A stretch of DNA of 64,000 nt from Symsagittifera roscoffensis (taxonomy: Eukaryota > Xenacoelomorpha > Acoela > Convolutidae), in the NCBI RefSeq assembly GCF_963678635.1, contig NC_087064.1, forward strand, positions 83,757,847 to 83,821,846, written 5' to 3'. The position numbers and the translations under genes are program-made. The notes beneath the pieces are model-generated. The model was given only the letters and a program-made list of their open reading frames with translations. It searched no databases and had not been told where the DNA came from. How positions within the stretch are numbered: the stretch's first letter is position 1; the number at the start of each line of letters is the position of its first letter. This document shows, one piece after another, positions 1 to 14,639 of the stretch.

Positions 1-3000
1 ATTCTGCAGCACTTTACGGCGTTGATAAGAACTAAAAAAAAAAAATTCAGCAGAACTTAGCAGGTTGATAAAAAAAAGTAATTCTGAAGCGTTTTCCGGC
101 GCTGATAAGAAACCAAATACAGTAATTCTGAAAAACTTTTCGGCGTTGATAAGAAATCAAAAACAAAATTCTCCAGCACTTTGCGGCGATGATAAGCAAC
201 CAAAAAAGTAATTCTCCAGCACTTTGCGGCGTTGATAAGAACTAAAAAAAGAAATTCTGCAGAACTTAGCAGCGTTGATAAAAAACTAAAAGAAAGTAAT
301 TCTGAAGCGTTTTCCGGCGCTGACAAGAAACCAAAAACAGTAAAACTCAATAAATTTTGGCGTTGATAAGAAAACAAAAATAATTCAATTCTGCAGCACT
401 TTGAGGCGCTGATAAGAAACCAAAAAAGTAATTCTCCAGCACTTTGCGGCGTTGGTAAGAAACCAAAAAGAAATAATTCTGCAGCACTTTGCGCCGTTGG
501 TAAGAAATCAAAAAGAAGTAATTCTGCAGCACTTTGCGGTGTTGCTAAGAACTAAAAAATAAGAACGTGCAATGCAAACCAAAATATGGTAATTCTGAAT
601 AACTTTTCGGCGTTGATAAGAAATAAAAAAAAATCTCCAGCACTTTGCGGCGATGATAAGCAACCTGCGATGATAAGCAACTTAGCAGCGTTGATAAAAA
701 AACTAAAAGAAAGTAATTTTGAAGCGTTTTCCGGCGCTGACAAGAAATCAAAAACAGTAAAACTCAATAACTTTTTGACGTTGATAAGAAAACGAAAATA
801 ATTCATTTCGGCAGCACTTTGCGGCGCTGATAAGAAACCAAAAAAGTAATTCTCCAGCAGTTTGCGGCGTTGGTAAGAACTAAAAAATAAGAACTTGAAA
901 ACAAAAATATGGTAATTCTGAATAATTTTTCGGCGTTGATAAGAAATCAAAAAAAATTCTCCAGCACTTTGCGGCGATGATAAGCAACCAAAAAAGTAAT
1001 TATCCTGCAATTTGCGGCGTTGGTAAGAAACCAAAAAGAAATAATTCTGCAGCACTTTGCGGCGTTGATAAGAACTAAAAAAAGTAATTCTGCAGAACTT
1101 AGCAGCGTTGATAAAAAAACTAAGAAAAGTAACTCTGAAGCGTTTTCCGCGCTGATAAGCAACCAAAAACAATAATTCTGACTAACTTTTCGGCACTGAA
1201 AAGAAAACAAAAAAAATCAATTCTGCAGCACTTTTCCGCGCTGATAAGAAACCAAAAAAGTAATTCTCCAGCACTTTGCAGCGTTGGTAAGAAATCAAAA
1301 AGAAGTAATTCTGCAGCACTTTACGGCGTTGATAAGAACTAAAAAAAAAAATTCAGCAGAACTTAGCAGGTTGATAAAAAAAAGTAATTCTGAAGCGTTT
1401 TCCGGCGCTGATAAGAAACCAAATACAGTAATTCTGAAAAACTTTTCGGCGTTGATAAGAAATCAAAAACAAAATTCTCCAGCACTTTGCGGCGATGATA
1501 AGCAACCAAAAAAGTAATTCTCCAGCACTTTGCGGCGTTGATAAGAACTAAAAAAAGAAATTCTGCAGAACTTAGCAGCGTTGATAAAAAACTAAAAGAA
1601 AGTAATTCTGAAGCGTTTTCCGGCGCTGACAAGAAACCAAAAACAGTAAAACTCAATAAATTTTGGCGTTGATAAGAAAACAAAAATAATTCAATTCTGC
1701 AGCACTTTGAGGCGCTGATAAGAAACCAAAAAAGTAATTCTCCAGCACTTTGCGGCGTTGGTAAGAAACCAAAAAGAAATAATTCTGCAGCACTTTGCGC
1801 CGTTGGTAAGAAATCAAAAAGAAGTAATTCTGCAGCACTTTGCGGTGTTGCTAAGAACTAAAAAATAAGAACGTGCAATGCAAACCAAAATATGGTAATT
1901 CTGAATAACTTTTCGGCGTTGATAAGAAATAAAAAAAAATCTCCAGCACTTTGCGGCGATGATAAGCAACCTGCGATGATAAGCAACTTAGCAGCGTTGA
2001 TAAAAAAACTAAAAGAAAGTAATTTTGAAGCGTTTTCCGGCGCTGACAAGAAATCAAAAACAGTAAAACTCAATAACTTTTTGACGTTGATAAGAAAACG
2101 AAAATAATTCATTTCGGCAGCACTTTGCGGCGCTGATAAGAAACCAAAAAAGTAATTCTCCAGCAGTTTGCGGCGTTGGTAAGAAACCAAAAATAAATAA
2201 TTCTCCAGCACTTTGCAGCGTTGGTAAGAACTAAAAAATAAGAACTTGAAAACAAAAATATGGTAATTCTGAATAACTTTTCGGCGTTGATAAGAAATCA
2301 AAAAAAATTCTCCAGCACTTTGCGGCGATGATAAGCAACCAAAAAAGTAATTATCCTGCAATTTGCGGCGTTGGTACGAAATCAAAAAGAAGTAATTCTT
2401 CAGCACTTTGCGGCGTTGATAAGAACTAAAAAAAGTAATTCTGCAGAACTTAGCAGCGTTGATAAAAAACTAAGAAAAGTAACTCTGAAGCGTTTTCCGC
2501 GCTGATAAGCAACCAAAAACAATAATTCTGACTAACTTTTCGGCACTGAAAAGAAAACAAAAAAAATCAATTCTGCAGCACTTTTCCGCGCTGATAAGAA
2601 ACCAAAAAAGTAATTCTCCAGCACTTTGCAGCGTTGGTAAGAAATCAAAAAGAAGTAATTCTGCAGCACTTTACGGCGTTGATAAGAACTAAAAAAAAAA
2701 TTCAGCAGATTTTAGCAGGTTGATAAAAAAAAGTAATTCTGAAGCGTTTTCCGGCGCTGATAAGAAACCAAATACAGTAATTCTGAAAAACTTTTCGGCG
2801 TTGATAAGAAATCAAAAACAAAATTCTCCAGCACTTTGCGGCGATGATAAGCAACCAAAAAAGTAATTCTCCAGCACTTTGCGGCGTTGATAAGAACTAA
2901 AAAAAGAAATTCTGCAGAACTTAGCAGCGTTGATAAAAAACTAAAAGAAAGTAATTCTGAAGCGTTTTCCGGCGCTGACAAGAAACCAAAAACAGTAAAA

Positions 3001-3990
3001 CTCAATAAATTTTGGCGTTGATAAGAAAACAAAAATAATTCAATTCTGCAGCACTTTGAGGCGCTGATAAGAAACCAAAAAATTAATTCTCCAGCACTTT
3101 GCGGCGTTGGTAAGAAACCAAAAAGAAATAATTCTGCAGCACTTTGCGCCGTTGGTAAGAAATCAAAAAGAAGTAATTCTGCAGCACTTTGCGGTGTTGC
3201 TAAGAACTAAAAAATAAGAACGTGCAATGCAAACCAAAATATGGTAATTCTGAATAACTTTTCGGCGTTGATAAGAAATAAAAAAAAAAATCTCCAGCAC
3301 TTTGCGGCGATGATAAGCAACCTGCGATGATAAGCAACTTAGTAGCGTTGATAAAAAAACTAAAAGAAAGTAATTTTGAAGCGTTTTCCGGCGCTGACAA
3401 GAAATCAAAAACAGTAAAACTCAATAACTTTTTGACGTTGATAAGAAAACGAAAATAATTCATTTCGGCAGCACTTTGCGGCGCTGATAAGAAACCAAAA
3501 AAGTAATTCTCCAGCAGTTTGCGGCGTTGGTAAGAAATCAAAAATAAATAATTCTCCAGCACTTTGCAGCGTTGGTAAGAAATCAAAAATAAGTAATTCT
3601 GCAGCACTTTGCGGTGTTGATAAGAACTAAAAAATAAGAACTTGAAAACAAAAATATGGTAATTCTGAATAACTTTTCGGCGTTGATAAGAAATCAAAAA
3701 AAATTCTCCAGCACTTTGCGGCGAGGATAAGCAACCAAAAAAGTAATTATCCTGCAATTTGCGGCGTTGGTACGAAATCAAAAAGAAGTAATTCTTCAGC
3801 ACTTTGCGGCCTTGATAAGAACTAAAAAAAGTAATTCTGCAGAACTTAGCAGGTTGATAAAAACTAAAAGAAAATAATTCAATTCTGCAGCACTTTGAGG
3901 CGCTGATAAGAAACCAAAAAAGTAATTCTCCAGCACTTTGCGGCGTTGGTAAGAAACCAAAAAGAAGTAATTCTGCAGCAATTTGAGGCG
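1..3990. repeat. Satellite A higher-order block, period about 1306-1349 bp
   Basis: A segment of about 30 monomers recurs almost unchanged. Landmarks starting at 1, 1308 and 2658 (attctgcagcactttacgg) give periods of about 1307 and 1350 bp; the difference is one monomer. A further partial copy of the same segment begins near 8400 (landmark at 8582), so pieces have also been relocated within the array. Confidence 0.85.
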
Positions 3991-5929
3991 TTGATAAGAA
4001 CTTAAAAAAAAAAAGGCTGCAGAAATTAGCAGCGTTGATAAAAACTAAAAGAAAATAATTCAATTCTGCAGCACTTTGAGGCGCTGATAAGAAACCAAAA
4101 AAGTAATTCTCCAGCACTTTGCGGCGTTGGTAAGAAACCAAAAAGAAATAATTCTGCAGCACTTTGCGGCGTTGGTAAGAAATCAAAAAGAAGTAATTCT
4201 GCAGCACTTTGCAGTGTTGATAAGAACTAAAAAATAAGAACTTGCAATGCAAACCAAAATATGGTAATTCTGAATAACTTTTCGGCGTTGATAAGAAACA
4301 AAAAAAAAATCTCCAGCACTTTGCGGCAATGATAAGCAACCGGCGATGATAAGCAACTTAGCAGCGTTGATAAAAAACTAAAAGAAAGTAATTTTGAAGC
4401 GTTTTCCGGCGCTGACAAGAAATCAAAAACAGTAAAACTCAATAACTTTTTGACGTTGATAAGAAAACGAAAATAATTCAATTCGGCAGCACTTTGCGGC
4501 GCTGATAAGAAACCAAAAAAGTAATTCTCCAGCAGTTTGCGGCGTTGGTAAGAAACCAAAAATAAATAATTCTCCAGCACTTTGCAGCGTTGGTAAGAAA
4601 TCAAAAATAAGTAATTCTGCAGCACTTTGCGGTGTTGATAAGAACTAAAAAATAAGAACTTGAAAACCAAAATATGGTAATTCTGAATAACTTTTCGGCG
4701 TTGATAAGAAATCAAAAAAAAATTCTCCAGCACTTTGCGGCGATGACAAGCAACCAAAAAAGTAATTCTCCTGCAATTTGCGGCGTTGGTACGAAATCAA
4801 AAAGAAGTAATTCTTCAGCACTTTGCGGCGTTGATAAGAACTAAAAAAAGTAATTCTGCAGAACTTAGCAGGTTGATAAAAAAGTAATTCTGAAACGTTT
4901 TCTGGCGCTGATAAGAAACCAAAAACAGTAATTCTGAATAACATTTTCGGCGTTGGTAAGAAACCAAAAAAGTAATTCTCCAGCACTTTGCGGCGTTGGT
5001 AAGAAACCAAAAAGAAGTAATTCTGCAGCAATTTGAGGCGTTGATAAGAACTTTAAAAAAAAGGCTGCAGAAATTAGCAGCGTTGATAAAAACTAAAAGA
5101 AAATAATTCTGAAGCGTTTTCCGGCGCTGATAAGAAACCAAAAATAGTAATTCTGAATGACTTTTCGGCGTTGATAAGAAACCAAAAAAGTAATTCTCCA
5201 GCACTTTGCAGCGTTGGTAAGAAATCAAAAAGAAATAATTTTGCAGCAATTTAAGGCGTTGATAAGAACTTAAAAAAAATTCTGCAGAACTTTGGAAGGC
5301 AGCGTTGATAACAAACTAAAAGAAAGTAATTCTGAAGCGTTTTCCGGCGCTGACAAGAAACCAAAAACAGTAAAACTGAATAACTTTTTGGCGTTGATAA
5401 GAAAACGAAAAAAAAATTCAGTTCTGCAGCACTTTGCGGCGCTGATAAGAAACCAAAAAAGTAATTATCCAGCACTTTGCGGCGTTGATAAGAAATCAAA
5501 AAGAAATAATTTTGCAGCAATTTGAGGCGTTGATAAGAACTTTTAAAAAAAGGCTGCAGAAATTAGCAGCGTTGATAAAAACTAAAAGAAAACAATTCTG
5601 AAGCGTTTTCCGGCGCTGATAAGAAACCAAAAACAGTAATTCTCCAGCACTTTGCGGCGTTGGTAAGAAACCAAAAAGAAGTAATTCTGCAGCAATTTGA
5701 GGCGTTGATAAGAACTTTAAAAAAAAGGCTGCAGAAATTAGCAGCGTTGATAAAAACTAAAAGAAAATAATTCTGAAGCGTTTTCCGGCGCTGATAAGAA
5801 ACCAAAAATAGTAATTCTGAATGACTTTTCGGCGTTGATAAGAAACCAAAACAGTAATTCTCCATCACTTTGCAGCGTTGGTAAGAAATCAAAAAGAAAT
5901 AATTTTGCAGCAATTTGAGGCGTTGATAA

Positions 5930-6740
5930 GAACTTAAAAAAAAACTGCAGAACTTTGGTAGGCAGCGTTGATAACAAACTAAAAGAAAGTAATTCTGAAG
6001 CGTTTTCCGGCGCTGACAAGAAACCAAAAACAGTAAAACTGAATAACTTTTTGGCGTTGATAAGAAAACGAAAAAAAAATTCAGTTCTGCAGCACTTTTC
6101 GGCGTTGATAAGAAACCAAAACAGTAATTCTCCATCACTTTGCAGCGTTGGTAAGAAATCAAAAAGAAATAATTTTGCAGCAATTTGAGGCGTTGATAAG
6201 AACTTAAAAAAAAACTGCAGAACTTTGGTAGGCAGCGTTGATAACAAACTAAAAGAAAGTAATTCTGAAGCGTTTTCCGGCGCTGACAAGAAACCAAAAA
6301 CAGTAAAACTGAATAACTTTTTGGCGTTGATAAGAAAACGAAAAAAAAAATCAGTTCTGCAGCACTTTGCGGCGCTGATAAGAAACCAAAAAAGTAATTA
6401 TCCAGCACTTTGCGGCGTTGGTAAGAAATCAAAAAGAAATAATTTTGCAGCAATTTGAGGCGTTGATAAGAACTTAAAAAAAAACTGCAGAACTTTGGTA
6501 GGCAGCGTTGATAACAAACTAAAAGAAAGTAATTCTGAAGCGTTTTCCGGCGCTGACAAGAAACCAAAAACAGTAAAACTGAATAACTTTTTGGCGTTGA
6601 TAAGAAAACGAAAAAAAAATTCAGTTCTGCAGCACTTTGCGGCGCTGATAAGAAACCAAAAAAGTAATTATCCAGCACTTTGCGGCGTTGATAAGAAATC
6701 AAAAAGAAATAATTTTGCAGCAATTTGAGGCGTTGATAAG
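5930..6740. repeat. Satellite A 270-bp tandem triplication
   Basis: Three nearly identical 270-bp units, in register at 5955, 6225 and 6495, each contain six 44-45-bp monomers of successive types. The near identity of the copies indicates recent tandem duplication of the six-monomer unit. Confidence 0.85.
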
Positions 6741-7479
6741 AACTTTAAAAAAAGGCTGCAGAAATTAGCAGCGTTGATAAAAACTAAAAGAAAATAATTC
6801 TGAAGCGTTTTCCGGCGCTGATAAGAAACCAAAAACAGTAATTCTGAATGACTTTTCGGCGTTGATAAGAAACCAAAAAGGTAATTCTCCAGCACTTTGC
6901 GGCGTTGGTAAGAAACCAAAAAGAAGTAATTCTGCAGCAATTTGCGGCGTTGATAAGAACTAAAAAAGTAATTATCCAGCACTTTGCGGCGATGATAAGA
7001 AACCAAAAAGAAATAATTCTGCAGCACTTTGCGGCGTTGATAAGAACTGAAAAAAGTAATTCTGCAGAACTTAGCAGCGTTGATAAAAAACTAAAAGAAA
7101 ATTATTCTGGAGCGTTTATCGGCGCTGATAAGAAACCAAAAACAGTAATTCAGAATAACTTATCGGCGTTGATAAGAAACCAAAAAAGTAAATCTCCAGC
7201 ACTTTGCGCCGTTGGTAAGAAATCAAAAAGAAATAATTTCGCAGCAATTTGAGGCGTTGACAAGAACTTAAAAAAAAAGGCTGCAGAAATTAGCAGCGTT
7301 GATAAAAACTAAAAGAAAATAATTCTGAAGCGTTTTCCGGCGCTGATAAGAAACCAAAAACAGTGATTCTGAATGACTTTTCGGCGATGATAAGAAACCA
7401 AAAAAGTAATTCTCCAGCACTTTGCAGCGTTGGTAAGAAATCAAAAAAAGTAATTCTGCAGCACTTTCCGGTGTTAATA

Positions 7480-10130
7480 AGAACTAAAAAATATTAATTC
7501 TGCAGAACTTGAAAACCAAAATATGGTGATTATGAATAACTTTTCGGCGTTGATAAGGAAACAAAGAGTAGTTCTCCAGCACTTTGCAGCGTTGGTAAGA
7601 AATCAAAAAGAAGTAGTACTGAAGCACTTCGAGGCGTTGATAAAAAATCAAAAGAAAGTAATTCTGAAGCGTTTTCCGGCGCTGATAAGAAACCAAAAAC
7701 AGTAATAGTGAATAACTTTTCGGCGTTGATAAGAAAACAAAAAAATCAATTCTGCAGCACTTTGCCGCGCTGATAAGAAACCAAAAAAGTAATTCTCCAG
7801 CACTTTGCGGTGTTGGTAAGAAATCAAAAAGAAATAATTGTGCAACACTTTGCGGCGTTGATAAGAACTAAAAGACGTAATTATGCAGAACTTAGCAGCG
7901 TTGATAAATCTAAAAGAAAGTAATTCTGAAGCGTTTTCCGGCGCTGATAAGTAACCAAAATAGTTATACTGAATAACTTTTCGGCGTTGATAAGAAAACT
8001 AAAAATTCAATTCTGCAGCACTTTGCGGCGCTGATAAGAAACCAAAAAAGTAATTCTCCAGCATTTTCCAGTGTTGGTAAGAAATCAAAAAGAAGTAATT
8101 CTGCAGTAATTTTCGGCGTTGATATAAACTAAAAATAAAAAATTCTGCAGAACTTAGCAGCGTTGATAGGAAACTAAAAGAAAATAATTCTGAAGTTTTT
8201 TTCGTCGCTGCCAAGAATCCAAAAACAGTAAATCTGAAAAACTTTTCGGCGTTGCTAAAAAATCAACAAAAAATTTCTCCAGCACTTTTCAGCCTTGGTA
8301 AGAAATCAAAAAGAAGTAATTCTGCAGCAATTTTCGGCGTTGATATAAACTAAAAATAAAAATTCTGCAGAACTTAGCAGCCTTGATAAAAAACTAAGAA
8401 AAGTAACTCTGAAGCGTTTTCCGCGCTGATAAGAAACCAAAAACAATAATTCTGACTAACTTTTCGGCACTGAAAAGAAAACAAAAAAAATCAATTCTGC
8501 AGCACTTTTCCGCGCTGATAAGAAACCAAAAAAGTAATTCTCCAGCACTTTGCAGCGTTGGTAAGAAATCAAAAAGAAGTAATTCTGCAGCACTTTACGG
8601 CGTTGATAAGAACTAAAAAAAAATTCAGCAGAACTTAGCAGGTTGATAAAAAAAAGTAATTCTGAAGCGTTTTCCGGCGCTGATAAGAAACCAAATACAG
8701 TAATTCTGAAAAACTTTTCAGCGTTGATAAGGAATCAAAAAAAATTCTCCAGCACTTTGCGGCGATGATAAGCAACCAAAAAAGTAATTCTGCAGCACTT
8801 TGCGGTGTTGATAAAAACTAAAAAATATTAATGCTGCAGAACTTGAAAACCAAAATATGGTAATTCTGAATAACTTTTCGGCGTTGATAAGGAAACAAAG
8901 AGTAATTCTCCAGCATTTTGCAGCATTGGTAAGAAATAAAAAAGAAGTAATACTGAAGCACTTTGAGGCGTTGATAAAAAATCAAAAGAAAGTAATTCTG
9001 AAGCGTTTTCCGGCGCTGATAAGAAACCAAAAACAGTAATAGTGAATAACTTTTCGGCGTTGATAAAAAAACAAAAAAATCTATTCTGCAGAACTTTGCC
9101 GCGCTGATAAGAAACCAAAAAAATAATTCTCCAGCACTTTGCGGTGTTGGTAAGAAATCAAAAAGAAAAAATTCTGCAGCACTTTGCGGCGTTGATAAGA
9201 ACTAAAAAACGTAATTATGCAGAACTTAGCAGCGTTGATAAATCTAAAAGAAAGTAATTCTGAAGCGTTTTCCGGCGCTGATAAGAAACCAAAAACAAAA
9301 CTACTGAATAACTTTTCGGCGTTGATAAGAAAACTAAAAAATCAATTCTGCAGCACTTTGCGGCGCTGATAAGAAACCAAAAAAGTAATTCTCCAGCATT
9401 TTGCAGTGTTGGTAAGAAATCAAAAAGAAGTAATTCTGCAGTAATTTTCGGCGTTGATATAAACTAAAAATAAAAAATTCTGCAGAACTTAGCAGCGTTG
9501 ATAGAAAACTAAAAGAAAATAATTCTGAAGTTTTTTTTGTCGCTGACAAGAATCCAAAAACAGTAAATTTGAATAACTTTTCGGCGTTGCTAAAAAACCG
9601 AAAAAAAATTTCTCCAGCAATTTTCAGCCTTGGTAAGAAATCAAAAAGAAGTAATTCTGCAGCAATTTTCGGCGTTGATATAAACTAAAAATAAAAATTC
9701 TGCAGAACTTAGTAGCGTTGATCAAAAACTAAAAGAAAATATTTCTGTAACGTTTTCCGGCGCTGATAAGAAACCAAATACAGTAATTCTGAAAAACTTT
9801 TCGGCGTTGATAAGGAATAAAAAAAAAATCTCCAGCACTTTGCGGCGACAATAAGCAACCAAAAAAGTAATTCTGCAGCACTTTGCGGTGTTGATAAGAA
9901 CTAAAAAATATTAATTCTGCAGAACTTGAAAACCAATATATGGTGATTCTGAATAACTTTTCGGCGTTGATAAGGAAACAAAGAGTAATTCTCCAGCACT
10001 TTGCAGCGTTGGTAAAAATCAAAAAGAAGTAATACTGAAGCACTTTGAGCCGTTGATAAAAAATCAAAAGAAAGTAATTCTGATGCGTTTTCCGGCGCTG
10101 ATAAGAAACCAAAAACAGTAAAACTCAATA
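7480..10130. repeat. Satellite A higher-order block, period about 1334 bp
   Basis: The stretch from 7523 recurs from 8857, and the stretch from 7999 recurs from 9334, giving periods of 1334-1335 bp (about 30 monomers). A related but shifted copy of the landmark containing aaccaaaatatggt recurs near 9930 and 10536, so period length changes along the block. Confidence 0.75.
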
Positions 10131-10529
10131 AATTTTCGGCGTTGATAAGAAAACAAAAAAATCAATTCTGCAGCACTTTGCAGCGCTGATAAGAAACCAA
10201 AAAAGTAATTCTCCATCATTTTGCGGTGTTAGTAAGAAATCAAAAAGAAGTAATTCTGCAGCAATTTTCGGCGTTGATAAGAACTAAAAAAAGAAATGCT
10301 GCAGAACTTAGCAGCGTTGATAAAAAACTAAAAGAAAATAATTCTGAAGCGTTTTCCGGCGCTGATAGGAAACCAAAAACAGTAATTCTGAATGACTTTT
10401 CGGCGTTGAGAAGAAACCAAAAAAGTAATTCTCCAGCACTTTGCAGCGTTGGTAAGAAATCAAAAAGAAGAAATTCTGCAGCACTTTGCGGTGTTGAAAA
10501 AAACTAAAAAAAAATTAATTCTGCAGAAC

Positions 10530-13500
10530 TTGAAAACCAAAATATGGTAATTCTGAATAACTTTTCGGCGTTGATAAGGAACCAAAAATTAATTCTCCAG
10601 CACTTTGCAGCGTTAGTAAGAAATCAAAAAGAAGTAATTCTGCAGCATTTTGAGGCGTTGATAAAAAATCAAAAGAAAGTAATTCTGAAGCAGTTTCCGG
10701 CTCTGATAAGAAACCAAAAACAGTAATACTGAATAACTTTTCGGCGTTGATAAGAAAACAAAAAAATCAATTCTGCAGCACTTTGCAGCGCTGATAAGAA
10801 ACCAAAAAAGTAATTCTCCATCATTTTGCGGTGTTGGTAAGAAATCAAAAAGAAGTAATTCTGCAGCAATTTTCGGCGTTGACATAAATTAAAAATGAAA
10901 AATCTGCAGAATTTAGCAGCGTTGATAAAGAACTAAGAGAAAATAATTCTGAACTTTTTCCGTCGCTGATAAGAATCCAAAAACAGTAAATCTGATTAAC
11001 TTTTCGGCGTTGCTTAAAAACCAAAAAAATACTTCTCCAGCACTTTTCAGCGTTGGTAAGAAATCAAAAAGTAGTAATTCTGCAGCAATTTTCGGCGTTG
11101 ATGTAAACTAAAAATAAAAAAATTCTGCAGAATTTAGCAGCGTTGATAAAAAACTAAAAGAAAATAATTCTGAAGCTTTTTTCGTCGCTGATAAGAATCC
11201 AAAAACAGTAAATCTGAATAACTTTTCGGCGTTGCTAAAAAACCAAAAAAATAACTCTCCAGCACTTTTCAGCGTTGGTAAGAAACAAAAAGAAGTAATT
11301 CTGCAGCACTTTGCGGCGTTGATAAGAACTTAAAAAAAGTAATTCTGCAGAAATTGAAATTCAAAATAAGGTAATTCTGAAGCTTTTTCCGGCGTTGATA
11401 AGAAGCCAAAATTAAGTATTTCTGATGCACTTTGCGGCGTTTATAATAAATCAAAAAAGTAATTCTGCACCACTTTGCTGCGTTGATGAGAAATAAAAAA
11501 AACAATTTCTGCAGCAATTTGCGGCGTTGATAAGAAACCAAAAATAAACGAATTTTGCAGCACTTTGCGGTATTGATAAGAAACCAAAAAAAATGTAACT
11601 TGAAGCACTTTGCGGCGTTGATAAAAAACCAAAAAAAAATAAATTCTGAAGCACTTTGCGGCGTTGATCAGAAACCAAAAAAATAGTTTCGTAGCACTTT
11701 GCAACGTTGATAAGAAACCAAAAAAAAATAATTCTGAAGCTTTATGCGGTGTTGGTAAGAAATCAAAAAGAAATAAATCTGCAGCACTTTGCTGCGTTGA
11801 TAAGAATTAAAAAACGTAATCATGCAGAACTTAGCAGCGTTGATAAATCTAAAAGAAAGTAATTCTGAAGCAGTTTCCGGCTCTGATAAGAAACCAAAAA
11901 CAGTAATACTGAATAACTTTTCGGCGTTGATAAGAAAACAAAAAAATCAATTCTGCAGCACTTTGCAGCGCTGATAAGAAACCAAAAAAGTAATTCTCCA
12001 TCATTTTGCGGTGTTGGTAAGAAATCAAAAAGAAGTAATTCTGCAGCAATTTTCGGCGTTAACATAAACTAAAAATGAAAAAATCTGCAGAATTTAGCAG
12101 CGTTGATAAAAAACTAAAAGAAAATAATTCTGAAGCTTTTTTCGTCGCTGATAAGAATCCAAAAACAGTAAATCTGAATAACTTTTCGCCGTTGCTAAAA
12201 AACCAAAAAAATAACTCTCCAGCACTTTTCAGCGTTGGTAAGAAACAAAAAGAAGTAATTCTGCAGCACTTTGCGGCGTTGATAAGAAATCAAAAAGAAG
12301 TAATTCTGCAGCAATTTTCGGCGTTGGTGTAAACTAAAAATAAAAAAATTCTGCAGAATTTAGCAGCGTTGATAAAAAACTAAAAGAAAATAATTCTGAA
12401 GCTTTTTTCGTCGCTGATAAGAATCCAAAAACAGTAAATCTGAATAATTTTTCGGCGTTGCTTAAAAACCAAAAAAATACTTCTCCAGCACTTTTCAGCG
12501 TTGGTAAGAAATCAAAAAGAAGTAATTCTGCAGCAATTTTCGGCGTTGATGTAAACTAAAAATAAAAAAATTCTGCAGAATTTAGCAGCGTTGATAAAAA
12601 ACTAAAAGAAATTAATTCTGAAGCTTTTTTCGTCGCTGATAAGAATCCAAAAACAGTAAATCTGAATAACTTTTCGGCGTTGCTAAAAAACCAAAAAAAT
12701 AACTCTCCACCACTTTTCAGCGTTGGTAAGAAACAAAAAGAAGTGATTCTGCAGCACTTTGCGGCGTTGATAAGAACTTAAAAAAAGTAATTCTGCAGAA
12801 ATTGAAATTCAAAATAAGGTAATTCTGAAGCTTTTTCCGGCGTTGATAAGAAGCCAAAATTAAGTATTTCTGATGCACTTTGCGGCGTTTATAATAAATC
12901 AAAAAAGTAATTCTGCACCACTTTGCTGCGTTGATGAGAAATAAAAAAAACAATTTCTGCAGCAATTTGCGGCGTTGATAAGAAACCAAAAATAAACGAA
13001 TTTTGCAGCACTTTGCGGTATTGATAAGAAACCAAAAAAATGTAACTTGAAGCACTTTGCGGCGTTGATAAAAAACCAAAAAAAATTAAATTCTGAAGCA
13101 CTTTGCGGCGTTGATAAGAAACCAAAAAAAATAGTTTCGTAGCACTTTGCAACGTTGATAAGAAACCAAAAAAAAATAATTCTGAAGCTTTATGCGGTGT
13201 TGGTAAGAAATCAAAAAGAAATAAATCTGCAGCACTTTGCTGCGTTGATAAGAATTAAAAAACGTAATCATGCAGAACTTAGCAGCGTTGATAAATCTAA
13301 AAGAAAGTAATTCTGAAGCAGTTTCCGGCTCTGATAAGAAACCAAAAACAGTAATACTGAATAACTTTTCGGCGTTGATAAGAAAACAAAAAAATCAATT
13401 CTGCAGCACTTTGCAGCGCTGATAAGAAACCAAAAAAAAAATTCTCCATCATTTTGCGGTGTTGGTAAGAAATCAAAAAGAAGTAATTCTGCAGCAATTT

Positions 13501-14160
13501 TCGGCGTTGACATAAACTAAAAATGAAAAAATCTGCAGAATTTAGCAGCGTTGATAAAGAACTAAGAGAAAATAATTCTGAACTTTTTCCGTCGCTGATA
13601 AGAATCCAAAAACAGTAAATCTGATTAACTTTTCGGCGTTGCTTAAAAACCAAAAAAATACTTCTCCAGCACTTTTCAGCGTTGGTAAGAAATCAAAAAG
13701 AAGTAATTCTGCAGCAATTTTTGGCGTTGATGTAAGCTAAAAATAAAAAAATTCTGCAGAATTTAGCAGCGTTGATAAAAAACTAAAAGAAAATAATTCT
13801 GAAGCTTTTTTCGTCGCTGATAAGAATCCAAAAACAGTAAATCTGAATAACTTTTCGGCGTTGCTAAAAAACCAAAAAAATAACTCTCCAGCACTTTTCA
13901 GCGTTGGTAAGAAACAAAAAGAAGTAATTCTGCAGCACTTTGCGGCGTTGATAAGAACTTAAAAAAAGTAATTCTGCAGAAATTGAAATTCAAAATAAGG
14001 TAATTCTGAAGCTTTTTCCGGCGTTGATAAGAAGCCAAAATTAAGTATTTCTGATGCACTTTGCGGCGTTTATAATAAATCAAAAAAGTAATTCTGCACC
14101 ACTTTGCTGCGTTGATGAGAAATAAAAAAACAATTTCTGCAGCAATTTGCGGCGTTGATA
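10530..14160. repeat. Satellite A higher-order block, alternating 1180 and 1448 bp
   Basis: Matching stretches start at 10669, 11849 and 13297 (intervals 1180 and 1448) and at 11269, 12717 and 13898 (intervals 1448 and 1181). The long and short versions differ by 268 bp, which is one six-monomer unit. This suggests gain or loss of a whole unit by unequal exchange. Confidence 0.8.
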
Positions 14161-14639
14161 AGAAAAACGTAAAGTTTATTCTGACGCACTTTGCGGCGTT
14201 GAAAAGAAACAAAAACAAACTGTTGATAACAAACTGTTGAAAAAAAATAACTGTTGATAGCACCGTTGATAACAAATCAAAAAAGTAATTCTGAAGCACT
14301 TTGCGGCGTTACTAGGAACTAAAAAAAATAATTCTGCAGAACTTAGCAGGTTGATAAAAAAGTAATTCTGAAATGTTTTCTGGCGCTGATAAGAAACCAA
14401 AAAAAATGTAATTCTGAACACGTTGCGGCGTTGATGAGAAACCAAAAAAGTACTTCTGCAGTACTTTGCGGCGCTGATAAGAAACACAAAAAAAGTAATT
14501 CTGAAGCACTTTGAGGCGTTGACAAAAAACCAAAAAAAATTAAATCTGCAGCACTTAGCGGCGTTGATAAAAAACTTAAATCTGATACACTTTGCGGCGT
14601 TGATATAAATTAAAAATAAAATTCTGCAGAACTTAGTAG

